DNA from: Desulfohalobiaceae bacterium S24
GTDB taxonomy: Bacteria; Desulfobacterota; Desulfovibrionia; Desulfovibrionales; Desulfothermaceae
Assembly: GCA_011389765.1 (NCBI GenBank)
Contig: JAABTT010000021.1
Location: forward strand, 1 to 45,854
Length of the DNA stretch: 45,854 bases
Reading direction: 5' to 3'
The notes beneath the pieces are model-generated. The model was not told the DNA's origin. It did not search any database and saw nothing but the letters and a program-made list of their open reading frames with translations. This document shows positions 1 through 9,030 of the stretch, in pieces. Each line of letters starts with the position of its first letter. Position 1 is the stretch's first letter. Both the position numbers and the translations under genes were made by a program.

Positions 1-2
1 GG

Positions 3-233
3 CGCTCCATTCCGGCAGATGCCGGATTTTGCCCCTACTGCGGGCATCAGGTGCTGGTCATTGATCAATGCCGGGAATGCGGGAAGAACCTTTCGGCCGG
101 GGCCAGATTCTGCCCGAGTTGCGGCACAAAGGTGGAAAAAAAAGGACAGTCAAAATACTGTTCGAAGTGCGGGACGGAGAATCTGCAGCAGGCCCGCTTC
201 TGCAACAACTGCGGAGAAGGGCTTGGGGATTGA
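3..233 (+). CDS. Zinc-ribbon protein, 3' end only (5' truncated by window edge)
   Basis: The reading frame is open from the first bases and ends at TGA 231-233, so this is the C-terminal part of a longer protein. The visible 76 residues hold three successive zinc-ribbon halves: CPYCG, then CRECG paired with CPSCG, then CSKCG paired with CNNCG. Such C-x2-C ribbons are structural zinc sites found in many small bacterial proteins and say little about function. A GTG at 51 could be read as an internal start, but the frame continues upstream with a good CPYCG motif. The next gene on the same strand also carries ribbons, so the two may form a functional group. The family is not recognised beyond the fold. 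Confidence 0.7.
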   Translation, partial: RSIPADAGFCPYCGHQVLVIDQCRECGKNLSAGARFCPSCGTKVEKKGQSKYCSKCGTENLQQARFCNNCGEGLGD

Positions 234-317
234 AGATTGACTATTGAAGATTTAATATTGCTGCAGGGGGGAGTGGGAATTGAAGAGTGAAGATTGAATA
301 TGTAGGGTTCCAGGTCC

Positions 318-466
318 ACTTCGAAATTTGAAATTGGCAAGAAAAGAATGCAGAAAAGCAGAATGTTCTATTACGCCTCATCAAATTTCCAATTTCTTTG
401 ACAAGAACTTCAACTGCTTCGAAGCAACACATTTTTTTGTTTTCTATGACAGAGATGAACCGATAA
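318..466. repeat. Dispersed intergenic repeat family 1, copy A
   Basis: This AT-rich stretch of about 149 bp matches, in inverted orientation, the copy at 11892-12101, and in the same orientation part of 42696-42927. Shared landmarks are GCAGAAAAGCAGA, TTCTATTACGCCTCATC, CTTCAACTGCTTCGAAGCA and TTTCTATGACAGAGATGAA. It lies in the 364-bp gap between two zinc-ribbon genes. The rest of the gap holds short ATTGAAGATTGA-type words and no convincing gene. The short open frames across it are on both strands and lack ribosome binding sites. Confidence 0.8.
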
Positions 467-597
467 GCGTCTGTGCTGCAGGGGATTGATAAAATGAATA
501 TGGTATGTCCTGGGATGCGATTGCTTCCTTTCGCTCGTACTGACGTATGGAAATGCGTTTTTTGCAGCAATATTCAATCGTCTCTATTCAATCTTCA

Positions 598-1809
598 ATG
601 ACCAGCTATTCCATAGATCTCCAGTGCCCGCAATGCGGAGCACCGGTTGTTCTGGACGAGACCGAACGTATCGTGGCCTGCGACTACTGCCGGGTACGGC
701 ACATCATTGTCAGCGGCCGGCATCAGACCTACTGCATCCCGCCAAAGCAGGATATACCTCCGGACAGTCTCTTGTATGTTCCGTACTGGAGGTTCAAGGG
801 GATGGCTTTTGCCCTGCTGGGCTCCAAAGTCCTGCACCGGCTGATCGACAGCAGCGCCCAGGCTGTGGAAAATGCCGGAGTCCCCTTTTCCTTGGGCCTG
901 CGCTCCCAGACCCAGCGCCTGCAACAGGTCACGCCCGCGAGTCCGGGCCGGTTTCTGATCCCCACGCTTCCTGTCAAGGACCTGCTGCAACGGATGAACG
1001 GGCAGCGTCTCGGGCTTGGCGCAGGGCAGAAGAGTCCCGGGCTGCAGGTCCATATCGGAGAGGTGGTCAGCCTCATCTACAGTCCGGTTCTGGTCGGTGC
1101 TCAGGGTCTTCAAGACGGGATCACCGGCCGGGCCTATTCAGGAAAAGCCGTGACTCTGGAGGAGGAGCAGATCAGTCCTGAACCGCCTGCAAGCATGTCC
1201 TTTCTTCCGGTGCTTTGCCCGCACTGCGGGTGGGACCTGGCCGGCGAGACCAAAAGTCTCTGTCTCATGTGTACAAACTGTGGCTCGCTCTGGATCGGTC
1301 ACAAAGGCCGGCTCATTCAACTCCCGTTTCAATTCTACGGGAGTCGCCTGCAAGATGCAGTCTATCTTCCATTCTGGCGGTTCAAGGCCGGGGACGGGGA
1401 GCTGCCCGCGGAGGCCTTCCCTCCGGCAATCCGGCCATTGCTGGATGAAGGGTCAAAGCAGGCTTTCATGGTCCCGGCCTTTAAGATCCATCCCGGGCTT
1501 TATCTGCGCCTCAGCCGGCAGATGACCTCCGGGACCGGAAGCGGTTTCAAGCCTGAAAAATTTCCCAAAGCAGCCTATTATCCGGCCACCCTGCCTTTCC
1601 GGGAAGGCTTTCAGTTCCTGCCCATCCTGCTGAGTCGGATGGTCCGGAATGCGGGGCAACCGGCCGAAGCAGTGTCCGCGGCCAAGCTGAAGCCGCGTCA
1701 GGTCAGACTCGTTTTTGTCTCTTTTCACAGCCGCGGGTCCGATCTGGTCCAGCCGGATTTGAATATCGGCCTCCATAAAAACGCCCTGTCCGTCGGGCGC
1801 AGCTTTTAA
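598..1809 (+). CDS. Duplicated zinc-ribbon hypothetical protein
   Basis: A 403-residue protein of unknown function. I start it at ATG 598, just before the first ribbon. An in-frame ATG at 547 would add 17 residues read from repeat-like DNA. The protein looks internally duplicated. An N-terminal ribbon (CPQCG, then CDYC) is followed by a YWRFKG segment; around residue 205 a second ribbon (CPHCG, then CTNCG) is followed by FWRFKAG. No signal peptide or membrane segment is evident. Its stop codon directly abuts the ATG of the MFS transporter gene, so the two are probably cotranscribed and translationally coupled. The zinc-ribbon tail encoded just upstream suggests a group of ribbon proteins. No enzymatic motif is recognised. 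Confidence 0.75.
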   Translation: MTSYSIDLQCPQCGAPVVLDETERIVACDYCRVRHIIVSGRHQTYCIPPKQDIPPDSLLYVPYWRFKGMAFALLGSKVLHRLIDSSAQAVENAGVPFSLGLRSQTQRLQQVTPASPGRFLIPTLPVKDLLQRMNGQRLGLGAGQKSPGLQVHIGEVVSLIYSPVLVGAQGLQDGITGRAYSGKAVTLEEEQISPEPPASMSFLPVLCPHCGWDLAGETKSLCLMCTNCGSLWIGHKGRLIQLPFQFYGSRLQDAVYLPFWRFKAGDGELPAEAFPPAIRPLLDEGSKQAFMVPAFKIHPGLYLRLSRQMTSGTGSGFKPEKFPKAAYYPATLPFREGFQFLPILLSRMVRNAGQPAEAVSAAKLKPRQVRLVFVSFHSRGSDLVQPDLNIGLHKNALSVGRSF

Positions 1810-3141
1810 ATGAAACTTGCAATTTTTCGCCTCCGGAATTATGCCTGTTCCATGCCGCGCATCGCTTTATCCGGGTTGAGCCTGGCCTGGTTCATTTGGA
1901 GTCTGGGGGCCCTGTTTTATCTGACGGGCTTTTTTCAGAGGGTGGCCCCGGCGGTCATGACTGAAGAATTGATGCATGATTTCGACATCAGTGCAGCTGC
2001 TCTGGGCAACCTTTCCGCTTTCTACTTCTACAGTTATGTGTTCATGCAGATTCCCACCGGCATTCTGGCCGACCGAATGGGACCCCGCCGCCTGCTTTCT
2101 CTGGGGGCCCTGACGGCCGGATTGGGGACGGTGCTTTTCGCGCTGGCACCGGATTTCTTCTGGGCCTGTCTCGGACGCTTCCTGATCGGCGGTTCAGTCG
2201 CAGTTGCCTTTGTCGGGCTCATGAAGCTCACTACCAGTTGGTTTCCGCACCGCTATTTTGCCATGGTCACCGGGGTGGCTCTCCTGGCCGGGATGGTCGG
2301 GGCTGTTTTCGGCGGCCCGCCTCTCAGGCTGCTCATCAATATTTTTAGCTGGCGTCCGGTGCTCCTGGCTTCAGCTTTGGCCACCTTTGTTCTGGCTGGT
2401 TTGATCTGGATGTTTGTGAGAGATTATCCCCAGGACAAAACATACGCGGCCTGGACCGACCCGGAAAGCCGGAGGCAAGAGCAAACCGGACGGGACATCC
2501 TGCGCGGACTGATCACGGTTTTCAAAAACAGAAACATCGTGCTCCTGTTTCTCATTCCAGGCGGCCTGGTGGGCTGTGTGCTCACCTTTTCCGGATTGTG
2601 GGGCGTTCCCTATCTGACCACCCATCATGGGCTCAGCACGCACCGGGCCGCCTTTTTGACTTCGGCCATGATGGTGGCCTGGGCCTTGGGAGGCCCGTTT
2701 TTCGGATGGTTATCCGACCGGATCGGTCGCAGGAAGCCGCTCTTTTTTCTGGGATGTTTGGGGGCCTTGTGCGGCTGGATGGTGATTATTTTTCTGCCGG
2801 ACATCCCTATGGGCTTGCTCCTAGCGGCGCTCCTCGTTACAGGATTCTGTTCGGGAAGTATGATCGTGGCCTTTGCCTTTGGCAAGGAATCCGCCGCGCC
2901 TTCGCTTTCCGGAACCGTATCCGGGGTGATCAACATGGGCATTATGCTCGGCCCGACCATTATGCAGCCCCTGGTCGGGTGGATTTTGGACAGTCAGTGG
3001 CAGGGGGAAGCAGTCAAAGGGGTCAGGATCTACAGCCTCAAGGCGTATCAAACGGGGTTCAGCTGCATGCTGATCTGGCTGGCTCTGGCGATCGTGCTGC
3101 TTGTCCTGACCCGGGAGACCTTTTGCCGGCAAGCTCTATAG
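1810..3141 (+). CDS. MFS transporter
   Basis: A 443-residue integral membrane protein of the major facilitator superfamily with about 12 hydrophobic segments. The loop between segments 2 and 3 carries the family signature as GILADRMGPRR, and its counterpart in the second half reads GWLSDRIGRRKPL. Length is typical. The closest style is the anion/organophosphate and sugar-phosphate or nitrate/nitrite-like antiporters, but the substrate cannot be read from sequence. The ATG follows the previous stop directly; no separate ribosome binding site is visible, which fits coupling. An alternative start is ATG 1852. Confidence 0.88.
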   Translation: MKLAIFRLRNYACSMPRIALSGLSLAWFIWSLGALFYLTGFFQRVAPAVMTEELMHDFDISAAALGNLSAFYFYSYVFMQIPTGILADRMGPRRLLSLGALTAGLGTVLFALAPDFFWACLGRFLIGGSVAVAFVGLMKLTTSWFPHRYFAMVTGVALLAGMVGAVFGGPPLRLLINIFSWRPVLLASALATFVLAGLIWMFVRDYPQDKTYAAWTDPESRRQEQTGRDILRGLITVFKNRNIVLLFLIPGGLVGCVLTFSGLWGVPYLTTHHGLSTHRAAFLTSAMMVAWALGGPFFGWLSDRIGRRKPLFFLGCLGALCGWMVIIFLPDIPMGLLLAALLVTGFCSGSMIVAFAFGKESAAPSLSGTVSGVINMGIMLGPTIMQPLVGWILDSQWQGEAVKGVRIYSLKAYQTGFSCMLIWLALAIVLLVLTRETFCRQAL

Positions 3142-3240
3142 GATTTACTATTGAAGATTGAAGATTGCTGAACATAAGAAAATCAGGAAGTTACCTTGGT
3201 TCTATCCAAAACCATTTTCTTAAGGTCTCCAGCATCTTGG
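3142..3240. repeat. Dispersed intergenic repeat family 2, copy 1
   Basis: The stretch beginning ATTGAAGATTGAAGATTG and running through a CCAAAACCATT word aligns by eye with 39915-39990, at roughly three quarters identity. It sits directly between the MFS gene and the L,D-transpeptidase gene. If the first ATG-like start of that gene (GTG-type start at 3196) were used, about 30 residues would be read from this repeat. That argues for the later start. Confidence 0.55.
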
Positions 3241-3288
3241 ATTTTCAATTTCAAATTTCCAATTACCAACCCTAAGGAAAAAATAACT

Positions 3289-5040
3289 GTGTTCAGCAGA
3301 ATTGAGCTTTTCAGACAAATAATGGCGCCCTTTTGTCTGCTGGTCGGTGTGTATCTCTGGATAAGCGGAGGGCAGCCGGCCGCAGCCGATCCCGGTATCC
3401 AACAGGGCAGAATTACAGCGATAATTCAGGAAAAACTGGACAGGGACGCGCAGCCTGATGAGCTATGGCTTGGCTGTGAATTGATCCATGCCAGCCAAGA
3501 TTTGATCGATTTTTACAGGGGACGCGCCTTCCGGCCGCTTTGGGTGAACCCCGGGGGGCTCCATGAGCAGGGGCGGACCCTGCCGCAACTTTTAAAAAAC
3601 ACTGCAAATCATGGATTGAGTCCCGAGGATTATCACCTGAGCTGCATCAGAGGCCTGCTGGAAGTGCTTGATAAGTTTGCAGGCCGGGAAACAGAAGGTT
3701 CTGCTTTGGCCCCGGAATTTCTGGCCCAGCTGGATATCCTGCTGACGGACGGCTTTCTGGTCAGCCTGTCCCACCTTGCCGCCGGCAGAGTCTCTCCCAA
3801 GACCCTTCATCCGCAGTGGCTGGCGCCTGAAAAAAAAGCGCATATTCTTGCCGGTCTGGCCGATTTCGGCAGGGGAGAAGACGTACAGAGCCTCTACGAA
3901 TCTTTTGTGCTTTCCTGCCGGAAATACCAGGCCCTGTTGTCGGCAGGCACAAGACTGCGCTCTGTGGTTGCCCTTGGAGGCTGGCCCGTCATTCCCGGGG
4001 GGCCGCTCCTGCAGCCCGGAGATACGGACCTTCGGGTCTTTTTGCTCAGACTGCGCCTGACTCAAGCACAGGGCCGGCAGGCAGCTGTGAGCCGCTTGGG
4101 CTTTTATTATGATCGGGGGCTTGAAGCAAGGGTCAAGCAGTTTCAGCTGCAGCACGGTCTGAAAATCGACGGCCTTGTCGGTGAGCATACCCTGCAGGCC
4201 CTCAATGTCTCAGCCGAAGATCGGCACCGAACCGTGCTGGTCAACCTTGAGCGACTGCGCTGGCTGTCCTGTGGACTCAAAGAGCGCTTTATTGTAGTCA
4301 ACACCGCGGATTTCAGTTTACAGGGATATGAGAATCAGCAGCAAAAATTGCACCTCAAGGTGATCGTGGGCAAGAAATACGCAAAGACTCCGGTCTTTAG
4401 AAAACAATTGCAGTATATCGTGCTCAATCCCTATTGGAATGTCCCGCGGAGTATTGCCGTCAAGGAAATTCTCCCCAAGGTGCAAAAGGATTCCGAATAT
4501 CTGGCCAAAAAGCATCTCCAGGTCCTGTCAGGATGGGAGAACCCTGCTCTTCTTGAACCTGAAGATATTAACTGGTCCGAAGTCACCCCCGACAACTTCT
4601 GGTTGCGATTTCGGCAGCAGCCCGGTCCCTGGAACAGTCTCGGCCGCATCAAATTCATCTTTCCCAACCCCTTTCATGTCTATATTCATGATACGCCGCA
4701 CAAAGTGCTTTTTGAGCGTCAGGAAAGGGCCTTAAGCCATGGCTGCATTCGGGTACAGCACCCGGTCAGGCTGGCGGATTTTGTCCTGCAGGATGATCCC
4801 CAATGGACGGCTGAACGTATCCTGGAGATCTTCGGAAGCCGAAAACGGAAAGTCATTGTCCCCTCGGCTCCCTGCCTGGTGGTTTTGACCTATCGCACCG
4901 CCTGGGTAGACGAAGCAGGCCGCTTGCATTTTCGGAAAGATATTTACAACCGGGATCAGCAACTGTGGAAAGCTTTGCGTCAGGCTTCCGACACCGGGCA
5001 GAATATCCCGTCCCAGGATTCCGGCCACAGGGACGGTTGA
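3289..5040 (+). CDS. L,D-transpeptidase, YcbB/LdtD-like, with peptidoglycan-binding domain
   Basis: A periplasmic cell-wall cross-linking enzyme that forms 3-3 peptide bridges in peptidoglycan, using a catalytic Cys. I start at GTG 3289, seven bases after AAGGAAAA, giving 583 residues. A start at 3196 would read repeat DNA, and ATG 3322 is also possible. A hydrophobic N-terminal segment acts as signal or anchor. A YcbB-type helical region is followed by a peptidoglycan-binding repeat (VKQFQLQHGLKIDGLVGEH) and then the YkuD catalytic domain with the active-site motif SHGCIRV near residue 484. Size and order match the large YcbB family. A second, different L,D-transpeptidase-like gene follows. 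Confidence 0.9.
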   Translation: MFSRIELFRQIMAPFCLLVGVYLWISGGQPAAADPGIQQGRITAIIQEKLDRDAQPDELWLGCELIHASQDLIDFYRGRAFRPLWVNPGGLHEQGRTLPQLLKNTANHGLSPEDYHLSCIRGLLEVLDKFAGRETEGSALAPEFLAQLDILLTDGFLVSLSHLAAGRVSPKTLHPQWLAPEKKAHILAGLADFGRGEDVQSLYESFVLSCRKYQALLSAGTRLRSVVALGGWPVIPGGPLLQPGDTDLRVFLLRLRLTQAQGRQAAVSRLGFYYDRGLEARVKQFQLQHGLKIDGLVGEHTLQALNVSAEDRHRTVLVNLERLRWLSCGLKERFIVVNTADFSLQGYENQQQKLHLKVIVGKKYAKTPVFRKQLQYIVLNPYWNVPRSIAVKEILPKVQKDSEYLAKKHLQVLSGWENPALLEPEDINWSEVTPDNFWLRFRQQPGPWNSLGRIKFIFPNPFHVYIHDTPHKVLFERQERALSHGCIRVQHPVRLADFVLQDDPQWTAERILEIFGSRKRKVIVPSAPCLVVLTYRTAWVDEAGRLHFRKDIYNRDQQLWKALRQASDTGQNIPSQDSGHRDG

Positions 5041-5069
5041 CTGTGGAGCGTTTTTTGTGTAGGGGATTC

Positions 5070-5085
5070 CTTTTGTATACAAAAG
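5070..5085. promoter_or_regulatory. 16-bp perfect palindrome, possible operator
   Basis: CTTTTGTATACAAAAG lies about 125 bp upstream of the second L,D-transpeptidase gene. The core TTGTATACAA resembles sites bound by GntR-type regulators, but no regulator is encoded nearby, so the assignment is only suggestive. Confidence 0.35.
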
Positions 5086-5208
5086 CCAGCGCCTAAAAAC
5101 GAGTGTATTGCGTTTTTAAAGGGTTTTTTTGGGTTTTGTGCTCAAGATGGGATGTTCATCCCCAGCAGCACGCTGCGCTTTTCAATGCCAGGGGAGGTTT
5201 CAATCGCT

Positions 5209-5988
5209 ATGCGCAAGCATCTTCGAGCCCTGCTTCCTATTCTGCTCTGTTGCGGTCTGTTGGCTGTTCACAGCCCGGTTTCCGGCACAGGCGATACTGC
5301 AGCCGTAATATCTCAGGACCGTTTTTCCGCGTACCTTGATGAGGTCTATTCCAGCTGCGACCTGGAAAACAAGCTGGATAAAGATGTTTTTGACTACGCC
5401 ATGATCGGTTATTTCAATCTGAAAAAAAAGGACCATCTCAAGAAGCCGAGTATTCTCAGTATCATTGATTACACCCAGCCTTCAACCCGAAAACGTTTTT
5501 TTGTTCTGGATCTCAGCAGGCAAAAGCTGCTCTTTAATTCCCTGGTCGCCCATGGCAAGAATAGCGGTGAAAACTTCGCCAAAAACTTTTCCAACAGGCC
5601 GAATTCAAAACAAACGAGTCTGGGCTTTACTGTCACGGGAGAGACCTATTACGGGAAACACGGCTTATCTTTGCGGCTTCGGGGGGCTGAAGACGGTTTT
5701 AATTCCAACAACCTGCAAAGATACATCGTGGTTCACGGGGCCGACTATGCCTCAGAGGATTTTATCCGGCAACACGGCAGGCTGGGAAGGAGCTGGGGCT
5801 GCCCCGCCCTGCCCAAGGATGTTTCCAAACCGGTGATACATAAGATTCAAGACGGGACCTCCCTTTTCAGCTTTTACAGGGATGAAGAATACCTCAACTC
5901 ATCTGAATTACTCGATGTTGACAGCGCCTTGGACGGATTTTCAGAGGGTATGCCGCAAAGCAGCACAAGACGTGGGGCAGGCTCCTGA
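5209..5988 (+). CDS. Murein L,D-transpeptidase catalytic-domain protein (YkuD_2 type)
   Basis: A 259-residue exported protein of the YkuD_2 family, a distant L,D-transpeptidase group. The start at ATG 5209 is chosen because GGGGAGG lies 11 bases upstream and a signal peptide (RKHLRALLPILLCCGLL) follows at once. The conserved segment VVHGADYAS and the active-site motif RSWGCPAL, with the presumed nucleophile Cys, are both present. Unlike the YcbB-like protein upstream it has no peptidoglycan-binding repeat. The two genes are separated by 168 bp containing a palindrome and probably have separate promoters. Confidence 0.85.
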   Translation: MRKHLRALLPILLCCGLLAVHSPVSGTGDTAAVISQDRFSAYLDEVYSSCDLENKLDKDVFDYAMIGYFNLKKKDHLKKPSILSIIDYTQPSTRKRFFVLDLSRQKLLFNSLVAHGKNSGENFAKNFSNRPNSKQTSLGFTVTGETYYGKHGLSLRLRGAEDGFNSNNLQRYIVVHGADYASEDFIRQHGRLGRSWGCPALPKDVSKPVIHKIQDGTSLFSFYRDEEYLNSSELLDVDSALDGFSEGMPQSSTRRGAGS

Positions 5989-6125
5989 ATGCCTTTCCGG
6001 CCAGACGCGAGTCTGTCCCGCCATTGAGTACGCGCACCTTCGGTTTGACTTCCGAAAAATCATCCCTATATTTTCTGGTGTGGCGCCTTCCATAATAACC
6101 GCAACCCAGGAAGGACAATCACACT

Positions 6126-6713
6126 ATGTTTCAAGACACGTATTTTGAAAGCCCGACCGGCACCAAGGGCTGTTTTCTCTCTCCTGAAGACTGCCTGTAT
6201 CAAATGCCGGATAAGGATTTGATTATCTCCACCGCCTGCCCGGAGGATATTCCCGGAATCCATGCCTTGGAAACAGTAATCGAGGGCCCCGGGGCCGCTT
6301 CCAGAACGGCTCTGGAAGAGCGCCTGCAGATGTTCAGGGACGGTTCACTTGTGGTCAAATGCGATGACCGGGTCGTGGGGTATCTCCAGTCCACCATTTG
6401 GAAGAATACCGTCTTTGCACGCTTTGCCGAGATCTGTGATTTTGCGAAATGGCACCGGAATGACGGGGATGAACTCTACCTTATTTTCCTGGGGGTCCAT
6501 CCAAAATTCCGATCAAACGGGCTTGCCGGACATCTTTTGGCCTGTTTGACTAAACTCGGAAAATTCTACGGACTGCGCCGGATTACGCTGGTGGCCAAGA
6601 ACCACCTCATTCCCTTTTATGAGCGAAACGGTTTTCAGACAGTCAAAGAACTGCCGGATTTTCTTCCAGGAGAGGCCTTTTCTCCTTTTCTGATGCAGAA
6701 AAGACTCGCTTGA
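6126..6713 (+). CDS. GNAT-family N-acetyltransferase
   Basis: A 195-residue acetyltransferase that would move an acetyl group from acetyl-CoA to an amine. The start at 6126 has AGGAAGGA ten bases upstream; an internal ATG at 6204 starts right at the domain. The acetyl-CoA-binding motif A region is visible as LGVHPKFRSNGLAGHLL around residue 130, followed by a typical C-terminal FYERNGFQTV. The substrate is unknown. It stands between cell-envelope genes but may be an independent unit, since 137 bp with no recognisable signal precede it. Confidence 0.82.
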   Translation: MFQDTYFESPTGTKGCFLSPEDCLYQMPDKDLIISTACPEDIPGIHALETVIEGPGAASRTALEERLQMFRDGSLVVKCDDRVVGYLQSTIWKNTVFARFAEICDFAKWHRNDGDELYLIFLGVHPKFRSNGLAGHLLACLTKLGKFYGLRRITLVAKNHLIPFYERNGFQTVKELPDFLPGEAFSPFLMQKRLA

Positions 6714-6719
6714 ATTATG

Positions 6720-6740
6720 AGCTTTCCCAGGGGAAAAGCT
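6720..6740. terminator. Hairpin between GNAT and TolC-like genes
   Basis: AGCTTTCCC and GGGAAAAGCT pair with one bulged A and a 2-nt spacer. The hairpin starts six bases after the stop of the upstream gene and ends four bases before the GGGAGG ribosome binding site of the next. There is no T-run, so it may be a processing or mRNA-stability element instead of a terminator. Confidence 0.4.
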
Positions 6741-6757
6741 GATTGGGAGGTCGGTTC

Positions 6758-8116
6758 ATGAAAGCAAACACAGTGTTTTTCTGCCTCGCCGCGGCCCTTT
6801 TGTTTCTGGTTTTCGGCCCGGCCGGGCTTGGGGCGGCTGAAACTGCTGCGCCCGAGTTGAGCCTGGAAGAGGCATACGCCAAGTCCCTGAAAAACAACAA
6901 TCAGATCCGTTCGTCCCGGGAACAGGTCCGGCAGGCGGAGCAGGAATTGGATATTTCCACCTCGCAGCTTCTGCCGCAGATGAACGCCCGGGCCGAACAA
7001 ACCCGGCAGAAGACCTCCGCCATCTTCAGTCAAGCCGATGATTACGGCTTATTGACCGTCTCGGCCAGCCAGCATCTCTATCAAGGGGGCAAGTACTGGA
7101 ACCGGCGCCGGGCCAGCAAAAACGCTTTGCAAAGCCAGAAATACCGTCATTTCAGACGACTGCAATCCATTCTTTTCAATGTGGCCGCCCAGTACTACGA
7201 GACCCTTCTGGCCGAAGAGAATATTGTTATTGCTGAAAATCAGATCCAGCGAACCCTGGAGCAGCTGGAACTGGCCCAAAATCGTTACGAGGTGGGTTTG
7301 GTCAATAAGACCGCCGTGTTCAGGGCCGAAGTCCAAGTGGCTGAGGCCAGGGAGCAGCTGGAACGGGCCAAAAACCAGCGTGCCCTGGCCCTGGAGAATT
7401 TGCGGCTGGAAATGGGGGTTGAAGATTTGCCGCATACAATCAAAGGAATACAGGAGAAGCGGCTCGAAGCAGTCGGTCCAAAAGAATTGCGGGTGCAGGG
7501 TTTGCAGAACAGGCGGGATTTGCAGCAGCTGGCCGAGAGCCTACAGGCGGCCGAAATGAACCTGGAAGCAGAAAAGGGGGATTATTGGCCCAGGCTCTCT
7601 GTTGAGGGCGCCTATTCCAGGACAAATGAAGAGGACCTCTATTTCGGGGAGACAGAGGACTGGAATGTTTCGCTCGTGGCCTCGTATCCTTTGTTTACCG
7701 GCTTCAGGGATGAATCTGAAGTGAAACAGGCTCGGCACCGGAAGTCGGAGCTCGATGCGGAGTATCGCCGCTTGGAGCGGACGGTATCTACTGAAATCCG
7801 CTCGGTGTATCTCCACCTCAAGACCCAGGAAAAGGTAATCAACAGCCTTGAAAAAGCTGTGCAATCCGCCACTGCCAATTATGAACAGATCCTGGCCCAG
7901 TTCAACGAAGGCCTGGTCACCTCCGTGGATGTGGTGGACGCCCAGACTGCGCTCAACGAAGCCGAAAGACGACTGTCACTGGCTTTTTTCAACTACCAGC
8001 TCAACCTCCTGCGCTTGAAGCTGGCCACCGGTACTTTTGAGCAGAAACGAGTCGAGCGGTATTTGAAGGTCTTTGGAGACATGAACGTTTCCCAGGCTGA
8101 AAGCAGCACGAACTGA
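6758..8116 (+). CDS. TolC-family outer membrane efflux protein
   Basis: A 452-residue outer membrane channel protein of the TolC/OEP family, the exit duct of tripartite efflux or type I secretion systems. The start at ATG 6758 follows GGGAGG (6745-6750) and opens a signal peptide ending near GLGAAET. Two long alpha-helical repeats are visible, each opening with the typical LxxAxxxSLKNN-like and LxxAxxxL patterns, plus the family's GLVTSVDVVDAQTALNEAE segment in the C-terminal half. No inner-membrane pump or adaptor is encoded next to it here, so its partner system is unknown. Confidence 0.9.
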   Translation: MKANTVFFCLAAALLFLVFGPAGLGAAETAAPELSLEEAYAKSLKNNNQIRSSREQVRQAEQELDISTSQLLPQMNARAEQTRQKTSAIFSQADDYGLLTVSASQHLYQGGKYWNRRRASKNALQSQKYRHFRRLQSILFNVAAQYYETLLAEENIVIAENQIQRTLEQLELAQNRYEVGLVNKTAVFRAEVQVAEAREQLERAKNQRALALENLRLEMGVEDLPHTIKGIQEKRLEAVGPKELRVQGLQNRRDLQQLAESLQAAEMNLEAEKGDYWPRLSVEGAYSRTNEEDLYFGETEDWNVSLVASYPLFTGFRDESEVKQARHRKSELDAEYRRLERTVSTEIRSVYLHLKTQEKVINSLEKAVQSATANYEQILAQFNEGLVTSVDVVDAQTALNEAERRLSLAFFNYQLNLLRLKLATGTFEQKRVERYLKVFGDMNVSQAESSTN

Positions 8117-8172
8117 AGCGTCCATTCATTGCGGTCCTCCCGGCGGCCTGATCCTTGGAGGGTTTTTGGCTC

Positions 8173-8994
8173 ATGATATTTCCAGCGGAAACCGTTTTGG
8201 TCGCCTTCGGACTGACACTGTTCGCCGGATTGTCTACCGGGGTGGGGAGTGCCCTGGCCTTTCTCAGCTCCCGCACGAATACGCGATTCCTTGCAGCTTC
8301 CCTGGGGTTTTCCGCCGGCGTGATGATTTATGTCTCCATGGTGGAGATATTTCCCAAGGCCAGGGAATCCCTGTCTGCTGAACTCGGAGCCACTCAAGGC
8401 TATTGGCTGACGACCCTGGCTTTTTTTTCCGGAATGATCATTATCGGGGTTATTGACAGATTGGTCCCCTCCTATACAAATCCCCATGAACCACGGAAGA
8501 TTGAAGCAATGGATGATCCGGACGAAGCCGAGAAAAAGGGCCGCTTGTTGCGTATGGGGCTGTTTTCCGCCCTGGCCATCGGCATCCACAATTTTCCGGA
8601 AGGCATGGCCACGTTTACCGGGGCTCTGCAGGATCCAGCCCTGGGGCTCAGCATCGCCGTGGCCATTGCCATTCACAATATCCCGGAAGGAATCGCCGTC
8701 TCCGTGCCTCTGTATTACGCCACCGGCAGCAGGAAAAAAGCTTTCGGCTTTTCCTTTTTATCCGGGCTTGCCGAACCGGTGGGGGCCCTGGTAGGATATC
8801 TGCTGCTTCTGCGTTTCTTCAATGAACTGATCTTTGGGTGTCTGTTCGCTGCCGTGGCCGGGATTATGGTCTTTATCTCCCTGGATGAACTTCTGCCCAC
8901 GGCTGAAGAGTATGGGGAGCATCACCTGGCCATATACGGGCTGATCGCCGGAATGGCGGTTATGGCTTTGAGCCTGCTGGCGTTTAACATTTAA
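8173..8994 (+). CDS. zupT: ZIP-family metal transporter (ZupT-like)
   Basis: A 273-residue inner-membrane importer for zinc and other divalent metals. The start at ATG 8173 is preceded by GGAGG at 8157-8161; the earlier TTG at 8155 overlaps that site and is unlikely. Eight hydrophobic segments are expected. The metal-binding signatures [10 protein letters not shown] and HNIPEGIAV in segments 4 and 5 are both complete. A charged loop (residues about 105-125) separates segments 3 and 4. It stands 56 bp downstream of the tolC-like gene and may share its transcript. Confidence 0.92.
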   Translation: MIFPAETVLVAFGLTLFAGLSTGVGSALAFLSSRTNTRFLAASLGFSAGVMIYVSMVEIFPKARESLSAELGATQGYWLTTLAFFSGMIIIGVIDRLVPSYTNPHEPRKIEAMDDPDEAEKKGRLLRMGLFSALAIGIHNFPEGMATFTGALQDPALGLSIAVAIAIHNIPEGIAVSVPLYYATGSRKKAFGFSFLSGLAEPVGALVGYLLLLRFFNELIFGCLFAAVAGIMVFISLDELLPTAEEYGEHHLAIYGLIAGMAVMALSLLAFNI

Positions 8995-9030
8995 GATTTA
9001 AGATTGAGCTCTGAAGGGAAGGGAGCGCGT

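Noticed and set aside
547-597. Earlier start of the duplicated ribbon protein
   Set aside because: The added 17 residues are read from repeat-like DNA and precede a natural ATG at the domain start.
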